A stretch of DNA of 64,000 nt from Alisma plantago-aquatica (lineage: Eukaryota; Streptophyta; Magnoliopsida; Alismatales; Alismataceae), in assembly GCA_963693085.1 (NCBI GenBank), contig OY856409.1, positions 659,600,591 to 659,664,590 of the forward strand. Reading direction: 5' to 3'. Numbering within the stretch: the first letter of the stretch is position 1; each line of letters begins with the position of its first letter. Below are positions 10,803 through 23,144 of the stretch, in pieces. The notes beneath the pieces were generated by a model that was given only the letters and a program-made list of their open reading frames with translations, was not told where the DNA came from and did not search any database. A program made the position numbers and the translations under genes.

Positions 10803-12614
10803 TCATTGTGCCACTATATTTTGACACTTGTACTAATCGAGAAGGAGAGAACATTAGGAATCTAATCATCCTAGGTTCTTAGACGGGGCTGATTGCAACA
10901 TCATAGTGGTCAACTAGTAGTTTTAATAGTATGCCTCAAGATACCTAAGACTTAATACACTATGTAATATGTAGTATACATGTTTAGCGTTATTTGGAAA
11001 ACCACATTGTGGCATAATTATTGCTTTGTTATTCTTTCTAGTATCATATGTGATTTATACCTTTACATGTTTGGTTCTCTTTATATGTACCTTTATCTAT
11101 ACATGTTCACTATAAAGACTCTAATCAATTCTCCAACCTTGTTATATAATCTACTTTAATTGATGTTATTACATAACATGTTTGTAAGAAATTGATATTA
11201 TCTACTACTATATAATATTGTTGGGACCCATGGTCTTACTTTGTGGTTTTCTACATCTTCTAGTGAGCAGTTGTACGATTAGACCTTTGGTGGTGAGGAG
11301 CCTCCATTCATAGATTAGTAGAGCTAAAAGGTTGGTGTGGTATGGTTAGAGTCCTAGATTCATCCTTGTACTCTTAGGTTCCAGTAGGGGGGATTTGTAA
11401 ATGATGTATATTGGCTAAAGTTTTGGTTGTATGACATGAATAATATATATGTGGTAATTATTTGGTAAGACACATGTATATACAAGTTGTGGTTGAGTCC
11501 ACGGATGTCATGTATAGTTACCTTATATATACACACGTGAAGTTTGGCCATTTTTGCAAATATTGATATGGAACGTTTAGAAGTTTTATTTGGTTTTAAT
11601 TCATTACATTATTTATAATATAGTTAACTAGTATTTGATCAATGTTTTGAATTTGAGTAGATATTATTCTATGAGGTAGGGTATTGCAATTTCCACGCTA
11701 CATTACTAGTATACATATCATTGATGATCTAAACACATTTCTTTGAATCAAATTTCACAATAAAAATCCTATTAATGTATTAATTAGAGGTTTCAACTCA
11801 TGTTTAGGACCTATAAAGAAATGATTGATAAGCATCCAATGTGGTATGTCATGAGAGGATCCTATGTTTCATTATGATATGCAAGGGGCCCTATTTGAAT
11901 TTACATATGTGAGCCCTTTAATGACTACTATTTACGTAGGTATAAAACTTTTCAATAAAAGATTCATGGGATCTTACCAAGAATAAATAGTACCATCAAG
12001 AATATCATTATACCATGTTTCAGATTTGTCACATACAAAGAAGTAAAACATATGCATGTAAACATCTCTTAGCTCGAATCCTTTACTTCTAAAAAATTAT
12101 ACATGTTTTTAAACATATGGATATGATGTATGAGATTTTCCAAACACTACCTCAATTGTCTCTCTGTATGAGAGTGATACAGATAGTATATAACTAGTTG
12201 TTAATGACTTTGATAGGAGGTATAACATAACTGGTAACTAAGAATTTACTTTTGAAAATGACAATTCTTAAATGAAATACCTATAGGGGCGTTATTATTT
12301 TCAAGCCCCCTCTCCTTGATAAGTATTTTATCTTGATCTTCCATATCGATCAATACAAACTCTACAGAAGCATTTTTTTAAGTTTTCAATAGTTTGCAGA
12401 ATGTTCTATTCAATCTTAGGTTAAGGTTTTTTAGTCTAACTAGAGTAGAATGTGTTCTCAGCATAACATACTCATAGGTAACGAAAACGATAGGAACAGT
12501 CAATCTCATTACACATAATAGATATTTTTATATGATTTAAGAAAGAAAGAATTAATTTTTGAAATAAACTAATTAAACCAATATGTACTCAAATTCACCA
12601 TGATTCATGGTAAC

Positions 12615-15365
12615 TATTATAACCTAAATTTTCATGTTTTTATCCATATATTTGGATGAAAATAATGGGTTGTCTAGGGCATATTAGAAAGATTAGTTTT
12701 GGATTGAGAATGCAATTTCTCTAATATAAAGTTATTTTGTGTATTTTCTATATTCAATAATCCATTATTTTCTAATTTCTAAAAATAATGAATAATTCAT
12801 AACTAAAATAGGGAATTATTGGAAATTACTAGAAAGACAAGTTGGATGCAACTAATACACTTATTTTGGCCCAATCTTGCACCTAAAGAGAAAATATACC
12901 AAAGTAGGATTGCTTGCCAAGATTGGGTAGAAAATGAGTTATTATATGCACTAAATTATCCAAATAAAGACAACTCTTATGAGGAAAATAAATGACTTTT
13001 AACCTCTGAGTTTTTCCACTAATTATTTCCTAACCTGAGATTAAGTAATTAGAAAGTTGTCTTTAATATTTGGAGACGATTGGATAAACGGGGAGAGAGA
13101 TATGAATTTATTAAGATTACCTAATGTGAAGGATTAATTGATAAATGTATTATATTTGTCACATTTATTCGCATTAGGAATATACAACTGGACCTCTAAT
13201 AATAACACGTTCCCTAGTAACCCTTGGATCTCATATCAGTATCCAAAGATTGTCTTCCCCCTTTGGTCAGATCAGGAAACTAGCAACAAACTAATCATTT
13301 TCCTTGTTTGCTTCTCTCCCTATATGACCTGTATGGACACCTAAAGGCTCTCCCAATAAATTTGGGAGGTGGTCTTGAGTCTGACTAACCCTAATTTTAC
13401 TCCTTTGGAAATCTATGGGGACTTTCCTCGATTGCCATGGAGAGACACACCCTATAAACGGATGACCTCACTAGGACATGCCTATATAAGGCACCATAGC
13501 CTCCACAAATTGTTGTTTGAGATCCCTCAAATCTAGAGGAAACTCTCCATGCCTCCAATTCAATACCAAACCCCATTCTCCCCCCCCATTTCCACTCTAC
13601 ACGACATAGACGAAAACCCCTTTTCTTCTTCTCTGTTCCTTCCGTCACTGAGAAATCCACAACCATAGATGAGTTTGGCAGAGTGAGGGAAAGGGAATGG
13701 TATGCTCACCTACTATTCAGAGGTTGAACCACTCAAATTCAACCTTAGAGTTGACTCATCCAGAGAGAATATTCTAAGAACGGTCGAGGCAAACGAAGAT
13801 CGAGCAGGAAAAGACGTCCTAACCCTCGAGTCTGCTCTTGTAAGGTGAGGGACCTTTTCATCTTTTACCCTCATTTCATCCCCTTGCCACATGAGAGTGG
13901 GCTGCCACCCTAGTGCAAGATGATTGGCTCAGCCTCGGCTCCATGGTGTGTGACTTATCTAGTCAGTTGTTGATGTGGAAATTCTAATTTGGTCCAAATA
14001 GATTAAACTTGCAAAAATTCTAGAAAACAATTGGTAGGTCCAAATACATCAAACATATATACAATTTCTATCAAAAAAATACGTAGAATCCAATAAAGTA
14101 GGTTTCTTTACCTAATGCTTACTCGAATTCCCAAATTACTCAAAGACGCAAACTTTGGTGATATTTAACACGTATAAACCCCAATCTCATGAAATTGATG
14201 GTCATATCTTGATTAGTTAGTCTTAATAAGAAAATTATGATCTAATTTGATAAAAAGAGTGCATTGGATTTGATATAGAGTAAAGAGTTCACTTGTTGCC
14301 AAATTTTTGGTGTCCTAAGTCAAAAAGCCTTAATATGTGATAATTAGGGTTTTAGAAGCCTACCCTAATGAAACCCTAATTTGACCCTAAAATCCTAACT
14401 TAGAGCCAAGTCAGGATGAATGGATATTTTGTGAACATAAAAGTAATACTTGGATGTTATACATTAAGTACAGGTTGATTCCTTGATTGGTTTCATCTTC
14501 TCTTACGTACTTGGAAATTAAGTCAACCCTAAGGAAAGGTATGTGGTTACACCTATGAATACTCGCCTTATTGACTTTTGAGGTTTTCATTAGTTATCAA
14601 AATTGATTGCAATTACATTTCTTTTTTTTTATTTACTTCTTGTAATCTATAAAGTCCATATGGGTATCACTTTATATATAAACATAACTTTCTCGAACCC
14701 CACATGCTATCTCTAGAAGTATAAATATAGAAATAGAAAGAAAGTCATTGAGATGACTATGACCAAGCCCCAAATTGGGAATTTCACACAAGGTTAAGCC
14801 CCATATTGGGAAGGCTGACATGGCACCAAGACCTAGATTGGGAAGTTGCCCCAAGTCCACTATAGGGAGAAAACCCCAAGAGAGGGTATTCCCAGAGATT
14901 GATCAAACAAGAGTCGAGAACTTATAACAGAAAATGCAAGTTATATTATATAATTATAATTGATTCTATGGTTGTTTATATTGTTACACTTACATGCATA
15001 TATTTTGTTTCCCCCACATACTTAGTATATTGATATACTAATTGTGTTTTTTTTCACACCTTTTAGGTTAAACTGCAAATTATCTAAAAAATGGACTTCT
15101 AGAGAAGATGCCACTAAAAGAAAAGATGATTAAAGTCTACTGGAGGATTTATACATAGATTTATTTTATGTTGCAAATTTAGTTGTTACCTTTCCATGTA
15201 ACTCCCTAAAGGAGATTATATCTTCACATTGTTATTAAACTCTTTTCAATTTAATGAAAATTTATTATTGGTTATTTGCTAAACCTTGATCCTAGAATTA
15301 TAATAATGGCCCTTGTGCTCTCGGTCTACCTTAATTGGGGATAATAGGGGGAGGGGATTGTTGCA
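12615..15365 (+). repeat. EB 5' LTR (about 2.75 kb)
   Basis: It starts TATTATAACCTAAATTTTC (original TG decayed; the 3' copy has TGTTATAACC at 23145) and ends GGGATTGTTGCA at 15365, two bases before the primer binding site. It aligns with 23145-24800 throughout, including GGACATGC..TATATAAG and the AAATTGATGGTCATATCTTG block. A TATA box lies at 13483-13490 (3' copy 24069-24076). The ORF at 13397-13666 minus is antisense to the transcribed part and is not a gene. Confidence 0.9.
13483..13490 (+). promoter_or_regulatory. TATA box of EB LTR
   Basis: TATATAAG is conserved in both LTR copies (3' copy at 24069-24076), followed by a pyrimidine-rich leader. Confidence 0.6.
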
Positions 15366-15367
15366 TT

Positions 15368-15379
15368 TGGTATCAGAGC
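15368..15379 (+). promoter_or_regulatory. EB primer binding site (initiator tRNA-Met)
   Basis: TGGTATCAGAGC, complementary to the 3' end of plant initiator tRNA-Met, lies two bases after the LTR end. Confidence 0.95.
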
Positions 15380-15447
15380 TCAAATTTAACATTTACCCTT
15401 TAATAATTAGTAAATTATAAATAATTTTATACAAAAAGGATTTTGTA

Positions 15448-16390
15448 AATGACTGAACATCAAGTGATAGGTCTAATGTTTCCTATCGACTTCACTAGTG
15501 CTTTCTTAAAGATGAGTCTAAGAAAGGAATGATTCACTCTTCTTAGCATTTTCCCACCACCAAGAACCATTTGACAACTCTGCATATGTCCTCTTTAATA
15601 AGATCTGACATAGCTTGAAAAAAGTGGGCATTGAAACCATCAGGTCCCGAGGCCTTGGAGGCCCCAATCCCAAATAGTGTGACTTTGATTTCCTCATCAT
15701 AAGTATCCCCACATAGCTAGGCATTCATGGTATTGGTGATGCAGTAGTTGGGCAACTTAAGGTTCTCCCAGTGGGCGTTGCCTCTCCTATTATACAAGTT
15801 GCTGAAATATTCCACCTCTTCAGCACCCGCATCAGTAGGAGAGTTGGTTGTGGTCCCATAAACCTTTAGTAGGGAGTGTATGGTATCCCTCATGAAATTT
15901 CTTTTCACCTCAACATGGTACATCTTTGAGTTAGAATCACCATCCCGAATTCATTTCATCCTACTACATTGTCAGTAGCATAGTTCCTCTACCCTCTCTA
16001 AGAGGCTCAACTTTATTGCTTTCAAACTTTCCTCCTCAGTGTCTTCATTAAGGAGGAGGTTCAATATCATATGTTCAACTATGTTTTCATATTCCTCCCT
16101 AGCCTTGTGCACTAAGGTTTTTAGATCTGAGAGCCCTTTGGACCAGGACTTCAACGCCTTCTTAACTCTATTTAGTTTCTTGGGTAGGAGAAATAGAGGA
16201 TTGCACTCCACCCTATACTTCCATGCCCTTCTGATGGTTTGCTCACAACTGGGCCATTTTAACCATCCAAGCTCTTGGCAAACCAGTTGAAGATGGTCCT
16301 ACCAAAGGTGATATCCCCTACTCAGTCTTCCTTCATCTAAGGTTGGAGTATTGCTGACAGTGTCATGTTGGCGTCAGAGTCCATGCTTGA
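15448..16390 (-). pseudogene. LINE ORF2 fragment, inverted: endonuclease end to start of RT
   Basis: Read from 16390 down, it gives the decayed end of the endonuclease, then the linker (KKLNRVKKALKSWSKGLSDL at about 16181-16122), then the RT N-terminal part: an HSLL..GT..-like stretch, SKASGPDGFNAHFFK (near 15660-15610) and FKKALVKSIGNIRPIT ending at about 15452. Order and spacing match plant L1-type ORF2. Stops and shifts break it. Confidence 0.8.
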
Positions 16391-18012
16391 TTTTGGAGTG
16401 AAGAACAACTCCAAGAAATTATGTGTTAAACTTGACTAGGTGAAGGCCTATCATGATGTTAAATGCGATGCAGTCTAGAGAATTATGGAATCCATGGGTT
16501 TCTCGTGTAGGTGGATCATACTCATGAAATAATGTGTTACGACTACCTCCTTATCTGTCTTGGTGAATGGTATCCCTTACGTGATGTTCAAAGCCTCCAA
16601 TGGCATGAGGCAAAGCAATCCTCTATCCCTGCTGATGTTCACTATCGTAATGGAAAACCCTCTCCTACTTGGTGGATGATGTTGTGGATTGAAAGCTTCT
16701 GTCTATGTTCAAACAGGGGGGTTGTAAGATTACTCCCCATATGATATATGTAGATGATGTGTTTCTATTCCTATCTGGCAACATTAGGAACCTCAAATTC
16801 TTTTAGTTTCTAATGAAATAGTTTGGGGATATCTCAGGTTTATACATGAGCAACATAAAGTCATGGGTGTTCTTCTTGCGATCTTGTGATGCTTGACAAG
16901 GCCGACTCAAATAGGACATCGACTTTGAGGAAGGGAAGCTCCCCATGAGATACTTGGGCATTCCCCTCTGCGGTGGCAATACGAAGGGAAAACACTTCAG
17001 TGGCTATGTTGATGATCTCAGATATAGAGTAGCAAAATGGACGAGGATCCGTATGTCCATGGCTGACAGACTTGTACTTGCCATATCGGTACTTGCAGGC
17101 TTGGTCCATTTCTGGTGTATACAGGTTGAACTACCTCCATTCATCCTTGACAAAATTCACAACATCTTCTCTTCCTTTGTCTGGGGTGGCAAGCTCCATG
17201 TTGTCCATTGGACTGTGGTGGCTGAAAGATATGAAGAAGGGGGGGGCTTAATATTCCATATCTAGGTGACATTGTGCATGCCTCTATGGCTAAAAGGATT
17301 GATATCTTTCTGAGATCTGAGTCTATCTGGGGTATGTGGATGCATAGGAGATATGGGAGTGACCTGGAGGATGCAATGTGCACCAATCCCTCAAGGACTT
17401 GGCACAACATGTACATGGTATGTCCTATTGTAGCTGTGGATTACATCCACCAGGTTGGATGATGAGTGATACGTAATGATCACATTATATATTGGTCCCT
17501 TCTCGACTCCTATACACCTCAGGTTTTCTGGTTCCCCTTCCTATGGGGATAGTTTCATGTCCCCAAATTGAGCTATTGTGCATTTAGGGGTGTCATGGGG
17601 AAAGCTACCTATAAAGGATCAACTAATTAAGTGGGGTCTCAATGCTAATCCAACCTACCCCCTATACAACATGGGAGTGAATATGCATGAACATATTTTT
17701 TTTATTGTAAATACACTAAGTACCTTTGGTATAGGACTTGATTGAAGTTGGGTTGGGGGTGATCCACCCCCTACCCTTTCCACATGCAGGGGTAAGTTGG
17801 GGATTAGACCCATGATGGGAATTTTCTTTACAGGCCTTTGCTTCCTCATCTAGGAGGTGCGCAATAAAATATGCCATGGGAAAGGGGATACAAATATATT
17901 TGACCTTTTTGAGAAGTTGGTTGTGCATCTAGGTTGGGTGGTTAAAGCCATGCCAAAGATGGTGAGGGGGGGCACTACCATGATCCTTAATCAATGGGAT
18001 TTTTTGGTGTAA
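16391..18012 (+). pseudogene. LINE ORF2 fragment, sense: RT core to zf-RVT and C-terminus
   Basis: It begins in RT at a KAY-type motif (near 16440), followed by LVNGIPY, a GMRQ..PLS motif, a degraded YVDD site (MIYVDD near 16746), MRYLGIPLCGG (from 16945), and the RT-linked zinc-finger region with CKYTKYLWYR near 17700-17735. The tail reads EVRN.I-like to a stop near 18010. Several frameshifts and stops make it non-functional. Confidence 0.8.
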
Positions 18013-18517
18013 CCCACTTGTATTGTATGAGAGGTTTCCTCCTCTATACTCCTTTTTGTCTATAGTAATACCTTACCTACTCCAAACAAAAGAATTTTGT
18101 AGAGACCAAGGGAATTATTAGGGCATTTTCCAAGGTGATGTTTTCTAGAAGGGATCATGACACGGGGGATGGCAAAATTTCCTCTGCACCATGAGTTCGT
18201 GTATGAGGACTCCCAAGCCTCTGTGAATCATTCCTGGCCAAGGCCAAAAGATTTTTCCCGATATAAATTCCCTTTATGTTTTCCTCTCATCTTGTGATTC
18301 ATCCCTTCTCTACCCCCTACTTCCCTAACAAAAACCTAGGGACTCATTAACTCCTTCCTTTACCCCTTCTAAGAGATTAGAGTTATAGTTATTAGGGTTA
18401 ATGCATCCTCTTCCCGACCATGATTAATGCATGTAATTAAATGTCATGGACATAATTTTACGATGCTTTAAATGTCATAAACATAAAACTAAGGTAAATT
18501 TATTTATGTGAAACATC

Positions 18518-19695
18518 ATGGCCCGCACCAAGACTACTGTCATTACTGACGAGACACCCCAGGATGCAACCAGACAAGAAGACCTCCTGCCTGAAAAGGG
18601 TTTCCTCAAAGAAGAGGAGGAGATCCATAGATTATGAGTCTTCCAAGAATCATAAGAGGCCTGAGGAGGCTCCACCAAGAAAGGTCCCGAACCTGATGCC
18701 ATCCCCTTAGAAATCCCTGAACTAGAAGATGAACTCGGCCCCGAGGATGAGGCCATGTCTGAAGATGAACCCATGACAAAGTAACCTCAGTTCTGGTGTC
18801 GGGTAGGTGGTGATCCAGACCCCTGAGATGCTCTAGATAGAATAGAAGAAGAAGATCATCGAGGCCATTATTGCCCTAGCTCTCAGAGACATCACTAGAG
18901 ACGGAAATGGTGATCCTTACCTATCTATCATCGTCATGGATCTAGCATATTTGACTTCGTCAAGCTAAACATAGAGAATTTTGGGGGTAACACCAAACAT
19001 AAGTCATCAACAAGGCAAAGGCATGGCTCCTAGCTGTGGAGAAAGAATTCTAGATCCTAGACATGCAACCCAACAAGAAGTTCCTCTTTACCGCTGACCT
19101 CCTCAAAGGAGCAGTAAAGCTATAGTGGGAAAAATACATTTTCGATCGAGATTTGACTATGGAGCCAATATATTGGGTAGATTTCACATCTTCACTGCAA
19201 GTTTTATCCCCAACTCTTCCAAGAAGGAAAAGGAGAAGTAATTCATGCTCCTTTATCAGGGCAACATATCAATGGAGGATTATGCTCAAAACCCACCCAA
19301 GGGAAATATGGGTTTCACTTAAGGCATTTTTCGCCCAAGAAATGATAATAGAACGGCACAAGGCCGTAACAATGGAAAGGTAATAAATGGAGGAAAATCC
19401 AAATCTTGTAACAAGAATTGCTAGCATGGAGTACCCCCAAGATTCCACAAATGTGGGAAGTTACACACTAACACATTTCTCTTTGATAAGAAGGTGTGCT
19501 ATTGCTACCTATGAGAGAGAAACTTCCACGCCAACTGTCCTCTCCCTGACCCTCGAGTTCTCGACCAAGTGGCAGCCTGACCAGTGGTTGCAGCACAACT
19601 TGGGGCAACCTTAACTGATGGGGAATATCGGTAGGCCCGAGTCTTCATCATTGATAATGAGGATTCTCAAAAAAATTCCAACCACCTCATATAAG
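18518..19695 (+). pseudogene. gag: EB gag, broken
   Basis: The ATG at 18518 opens MARTKTTVITDETP, a start typical of plant gypsy Gag. The gag domain follows in several frames (KLNIENFGG near 18966, a decayed AVEKEF and DLLKGAVKL region), then a QGN-like stretch (near 19255) and a zinc-finger region (about 19445-19540) in which Cys and His are only partly kept. The end (19635-19695) reads ARVFIIDNEDSQ then NHLI, stop, Gly, and aligns one-to-one with the end of E1 gag. The stop TAA (19692-19694) replaces Glu of E1. At least four frame changes are present. Confidence 0.8.
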
Positions 19696-19769
19696 GTAAC
19701 CACCTTTAAAACTCCTATTTCTACCCTTACCATTGCATGATTAATAGTTTTTATACTAAAAAAATGTAG
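19696..19769 (+). other. Putative intron between gag and protease of EB
   Basis: A 74-nt AT-rich segment starts GTAACC after AAG and ends ATGTAG before GACTGC. Removal forms a Gly codon across the joint (G19695 with GA 19770-19771) and leads straight into LLDIMGHTIKALFDFGST. Since 74 is not a multiple of three, gag and protease are in different frames until it is removed. The gag frame meets TAA at 19707-19709, four codons into it. Position, phase and a CCCTTAC block match the E1 segment. Confidence 0.55.
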
Positions 19770-22700
19770 GACTGCTTGATATCATGGGACATACAATCAA
19801 GGCTTTATTTGATTTTGGTTCAACTCTTAGTTTCATTTCATGAAAGCTCACAACTATGCTTTGTTTGGATTTCAAGGACTTTGGATACATTTTGGAAGTC
19901 ACTACCCTTAGTGGTCGTATCATATGATCCCTTTTAAGAACACCAATTATCCATATTAAGTATATGAAAAATGAACTCCCTAACAACTTTATCCTTCTTG
20001 ATATGAATGATTTCGATGTCAATATAGGAATGTATTGGTTTTATAATTGTAATGCAAAATTAGATTTTTGGGAAAAGAAAATAAGGAAAGACAAGTCATC
20101 CACCCTTTACCCTTAGAGGTAGGAAAGATGCCACCACCATCCTGTATGTGTCGATTTTGAAGGTAGAATGGATGGTAGATAAAGGTTGTCTAGCATTCCT
20201 AGCTATAGTGATTGAGCTAGAGTCCAAGGTGCCACCCTTATAGGAAATAGAGGTAGTTAGGGACTATGTTGATGTGTTCCCAGATGATTTTCTAGGAATA
20301 CCTTCTAAGATAAAAGTAGATTTCTTGATAGAGATAGCTCTTGGGACAAACCCAATTTCTAGGGCACGTTATAAGATGGCTCCCGCTAAGTTGCTTGAGT
20401 TAAGAAGAAAATGCAAGAACTTCTAGACAAGGGCTTCATCTGACCCAACACATCCCCATGGGGAGTACCAATCCTCTTTGTGGAAAAAAAGTACAAGTAC
20501 CTCCGCATGTGCATCAATTACAAAATGATAAAGCGGGCCAAAATTAAGAATAAATATTCCATACCCCGCATAGGTGCAATGTTTGACCGGCTCAAAACTG
20601 CCTGAGTATTCTCAAAGATTGACCTAAAATCTGAGTACCACCAGTTGTGACACCCTAAAAACTTCTTTTCAAACATATGGACACTACGAGTTTTTGGTCA
20701 TGTGTTTTGGGTTGTGCAATGCTCCAAGTGTGTTCTGGACCTAATGAATATTGTGTTCCAACCCTTCCTCTATACCTTTGTCATAGTATTCATAGATGAC
20801 ATCCTAGTTTACTTTGATGAGCTAGAATGACACCATGATCACCTATCTAAGGTCCTTGATATCTTGAGAAAGTAGAAGTTCTATGGAAAATTTCCTAAAA
20901 TGTGAGTTTTGGATAGACTGAGTAATGTTACTCAGGAACATTATTTCCAGAGGAACCATATTGGTGGACCCTACTAAAGTAGTGGCTATTCGGGAATAGC
21001 AAGCACCAAAGTCCCCGTCTAAAATTCATATTTTGCTAGGATTGGATCAGAATTACCAGTGATTTGTCAATGATTTGTCAAATTACTACTTTTCCCCTCA
21101 CCATGCTCACTCGGAAGGACAAAAAGTTTGTCTGGTCTGACATGTGTGAAGCATGATTCTAGGAGTTAAGGAAAATCTTACCTTAGCCCCTACCCCTGTC
21201 TTGACCATACCCTCATGCAATGATGGTCTCATTATCTTCAATGATACATCAAAGATTGGCTTAGGATGCATGTTAGAACAAAATCAACATGTTGTCACCT
21301 TTACCTCAAGATATCTTAAGACAAATGAGTTGAATTACCTGATCTACAATCTGGAACTTGCAGAAATTGTCTATGTCTTGAAGATTTGGTGACATTACCT
21401 GTATGGAGCTATCTTTGACATCTTCACTGGATACAAGAACCTGGAGTATCTTTTGACATAGAAGGACCTAAACTTACGAAAATGACTTTGGATGGAGAAC
21501 CAGAAAGATTTTGATTTCACCATAGCCTACCATCTCAATAAGGCTAATGTGGTAGTCAATGCCCTTAGTCGTAAACAACATAGTTGAGGCTAGTTTGGCA
21601 AATCAATAGAGGAGACTGGAAGATTTTTCTAGATGGACTCTACAACCTTTGGTAGATAGAATCCATTTGTCCAATATCTAAATCATGCCTGACCTATTGA
21701 CCAAGCTTGTAGCATCCCAATTAGTCAGCCCAGATCTAGAAAAGATAAAGGGTTTGATGTCGAAGCCTCAAATACACCTCTCGGTGGGTGTGGATGGTGG
21801 AATTTGATATAAGAATCATATATGGGTTCCCAAGGATTCACCGTTGAATTATCATATCCTATAAGAAGCTCATGGATCAAAGTACACTGTACACCCTAGA
21901 ACCATGAAGATACTCAAAGACCTACAGTAGTTCTTCTAGTGGCCTGGAATGAAGCAAGACATAGCTTTGTATGTGGGTAGTTGTCTTATGTACCCGATGG
22001 TGAAGGTTGAGCACCAATGACCCTGTAGGTTATTACAATCTATTGAGATTCCTGAGCGGAAGTGGGACCAAATCACCACAAACTTTGTAGTGGGTCTTCC
22101 CAAGACAAGAAAAGGACATGACGTGATATGGGTCATGGTGTACCACTTAACCAAGTTAGCACACTTCCTTGCCCTGTACAAAGGTGTTAGACCTAGATGG
22201 GCTTTACATTTGGGAGATAGTCTATTTTCATGGTGTTTTGAGTTCGATTATCTCTGACCATGACCTTAAGTTCACCTCCAAGTTGTGGAAACAAGTCCAA
22301 AAGGAACTAGATACAAGGCTAAAGATCAGTACAACCTATTATCCCCAAACTGATCGTCAGTCAGAATGTACAATCCAGACCCTAGAAGATCTATTGAGAA
22401 CATGTGTGCTAGATAGGGGACAACGTGGGAACAATACCTACCCCTAGATGAGTTTGCCTATAACAATAGTTACCAAGCCAATATCAAGATGCCTCCATGT
22501 GAAACTCTCTATGGGAGGTCATGTTAGTCACTGCTTCAATGCGATGATGTCATTGAGAGGACCTTGCTAAGGTTACGGGAACTACAGTTATATGTTGATA
22601 ATTTCACTTTGATCAAGTAGAGGTTGAAGAAAACCCAAGATTGGCAGGAGTCATATGATGATGCAAGCCAGACAGATCTACACTTTACTGTAGGAGATCA

Positions 22701-23130
22701 TGTTTTTATGAAAATCCGACCCCTCCAAGCTATAGCCAAAAATAGAGAAAATCTTAGTCACTTATATGTGGGTCAGTTTGAGATTCTAGAATAGATTGGC
22801 GAGGCCACTTATCATTTAGCTTTACCATGATACTATAGCATGATGCATGATGTGTTCCATGTGTCCAACTTGAAGTGCTATGTGAATGATCCTTCCCATG
22901 TGTTGAATATTTAACCATAGAGATCCAAGGAAGGTTGTCATTCCCTGAGTCACATGTGAGCATCTTGGATTCCAAGGTGAAAGAGCTCCAGAATAAAAAT
23001 ATTGATATGGTAAAGGTTTTTTGGAAGCACCATGGTGAAGATGAAGCCACATGGGAGCAAAAGACAGACATGGAAAAGTCTCATCCCATCTTTTTGGATG
23101 ACCAGTCAGATTTTGAGGACAAAATTCTTG
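19770..23130 (+). pseudogene. pol: EB pol, heavily decayed
   Basis: The domain order is that of E1. Protease: about 19770-20100 (LFDFGST near 19806). RT: about 20240-21110 (RARYKMAP near 20362; FIDDIL near 20788-20805). RNase H: about 21150-21590 (ending NALSRKQ). Integrase: about 21800-22540 (EAHGSKYTVHP near 21866, then TTNFVVGLPKTRK, where the first catalytic Asp is Asn). Chromodomain: about 22940-23110 (MVKVFWKHHGEDEATWE). Many stops and several frameshifts occur, unlike the nonsense-only decay of E1 pol. The last codons run through FEDKIL into the polypurine tract. Confidence 0.88.
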
Positions 23131-23144
23131 AAAGAGGAAAAGGA
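23131..23144 (+). promoter_or_regulatory. EB polypurine tract
   Basis: AAAGAGGAAAAGGA lies immediately before the 3' LTR start TGTTATAACC and follows the conserved TTTTGAGGACAAAATTC block. Confidence 0.85.

Larger units (their letters stand above)
8081..12609. other. AT-rich non-coding stretch, probably old LTR sequence
   Basis: No protein-coding similarity is recognisable on either strand. The left part continues from the E0 LTR start and has a possible TATA (CTATAAATGTC near 9058), which fits a degenerate LTR, but I cannot place an end; a CTACA at 11698-11702 is only a candidate. The SINE at 10162-10317 and a small tandem duplication at about 10700-10802 lie inside. Confidence 0.4.
15448..18093 (+). 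mobile_element. LINE with inverted 5' part (twin-priming structure)
   Basis: A non-LTR retrotransposon inserted in the EB leader. The left part (15448 to about 16390) reads as LINE ORF2 on the minus strand; the right part (about 16390-18093) reads on the plus strand and continues ORF2 about 45 codons downstream of where the inverted part breaks off. A direct repeat ATTTTGTA flanks it (15440-15447 and 18094-18101; 12 bases with two mismatches). A degraded A-rich end, CAAACAAAAGA, precedes the right repeat. Inversion of the 5' piece plus a small deletion at the switch is the outcome expected from twin priming. Confidence 0.85.

Noticed and set aside
11217..11702. Possible LTR end (CTACA at 11698-11702) for the E0 LTR begun at 7841
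   Set aside because: No primer binding site or target duplication follows, and the implied length of 3.9 kb cannot be checked without a second copy.
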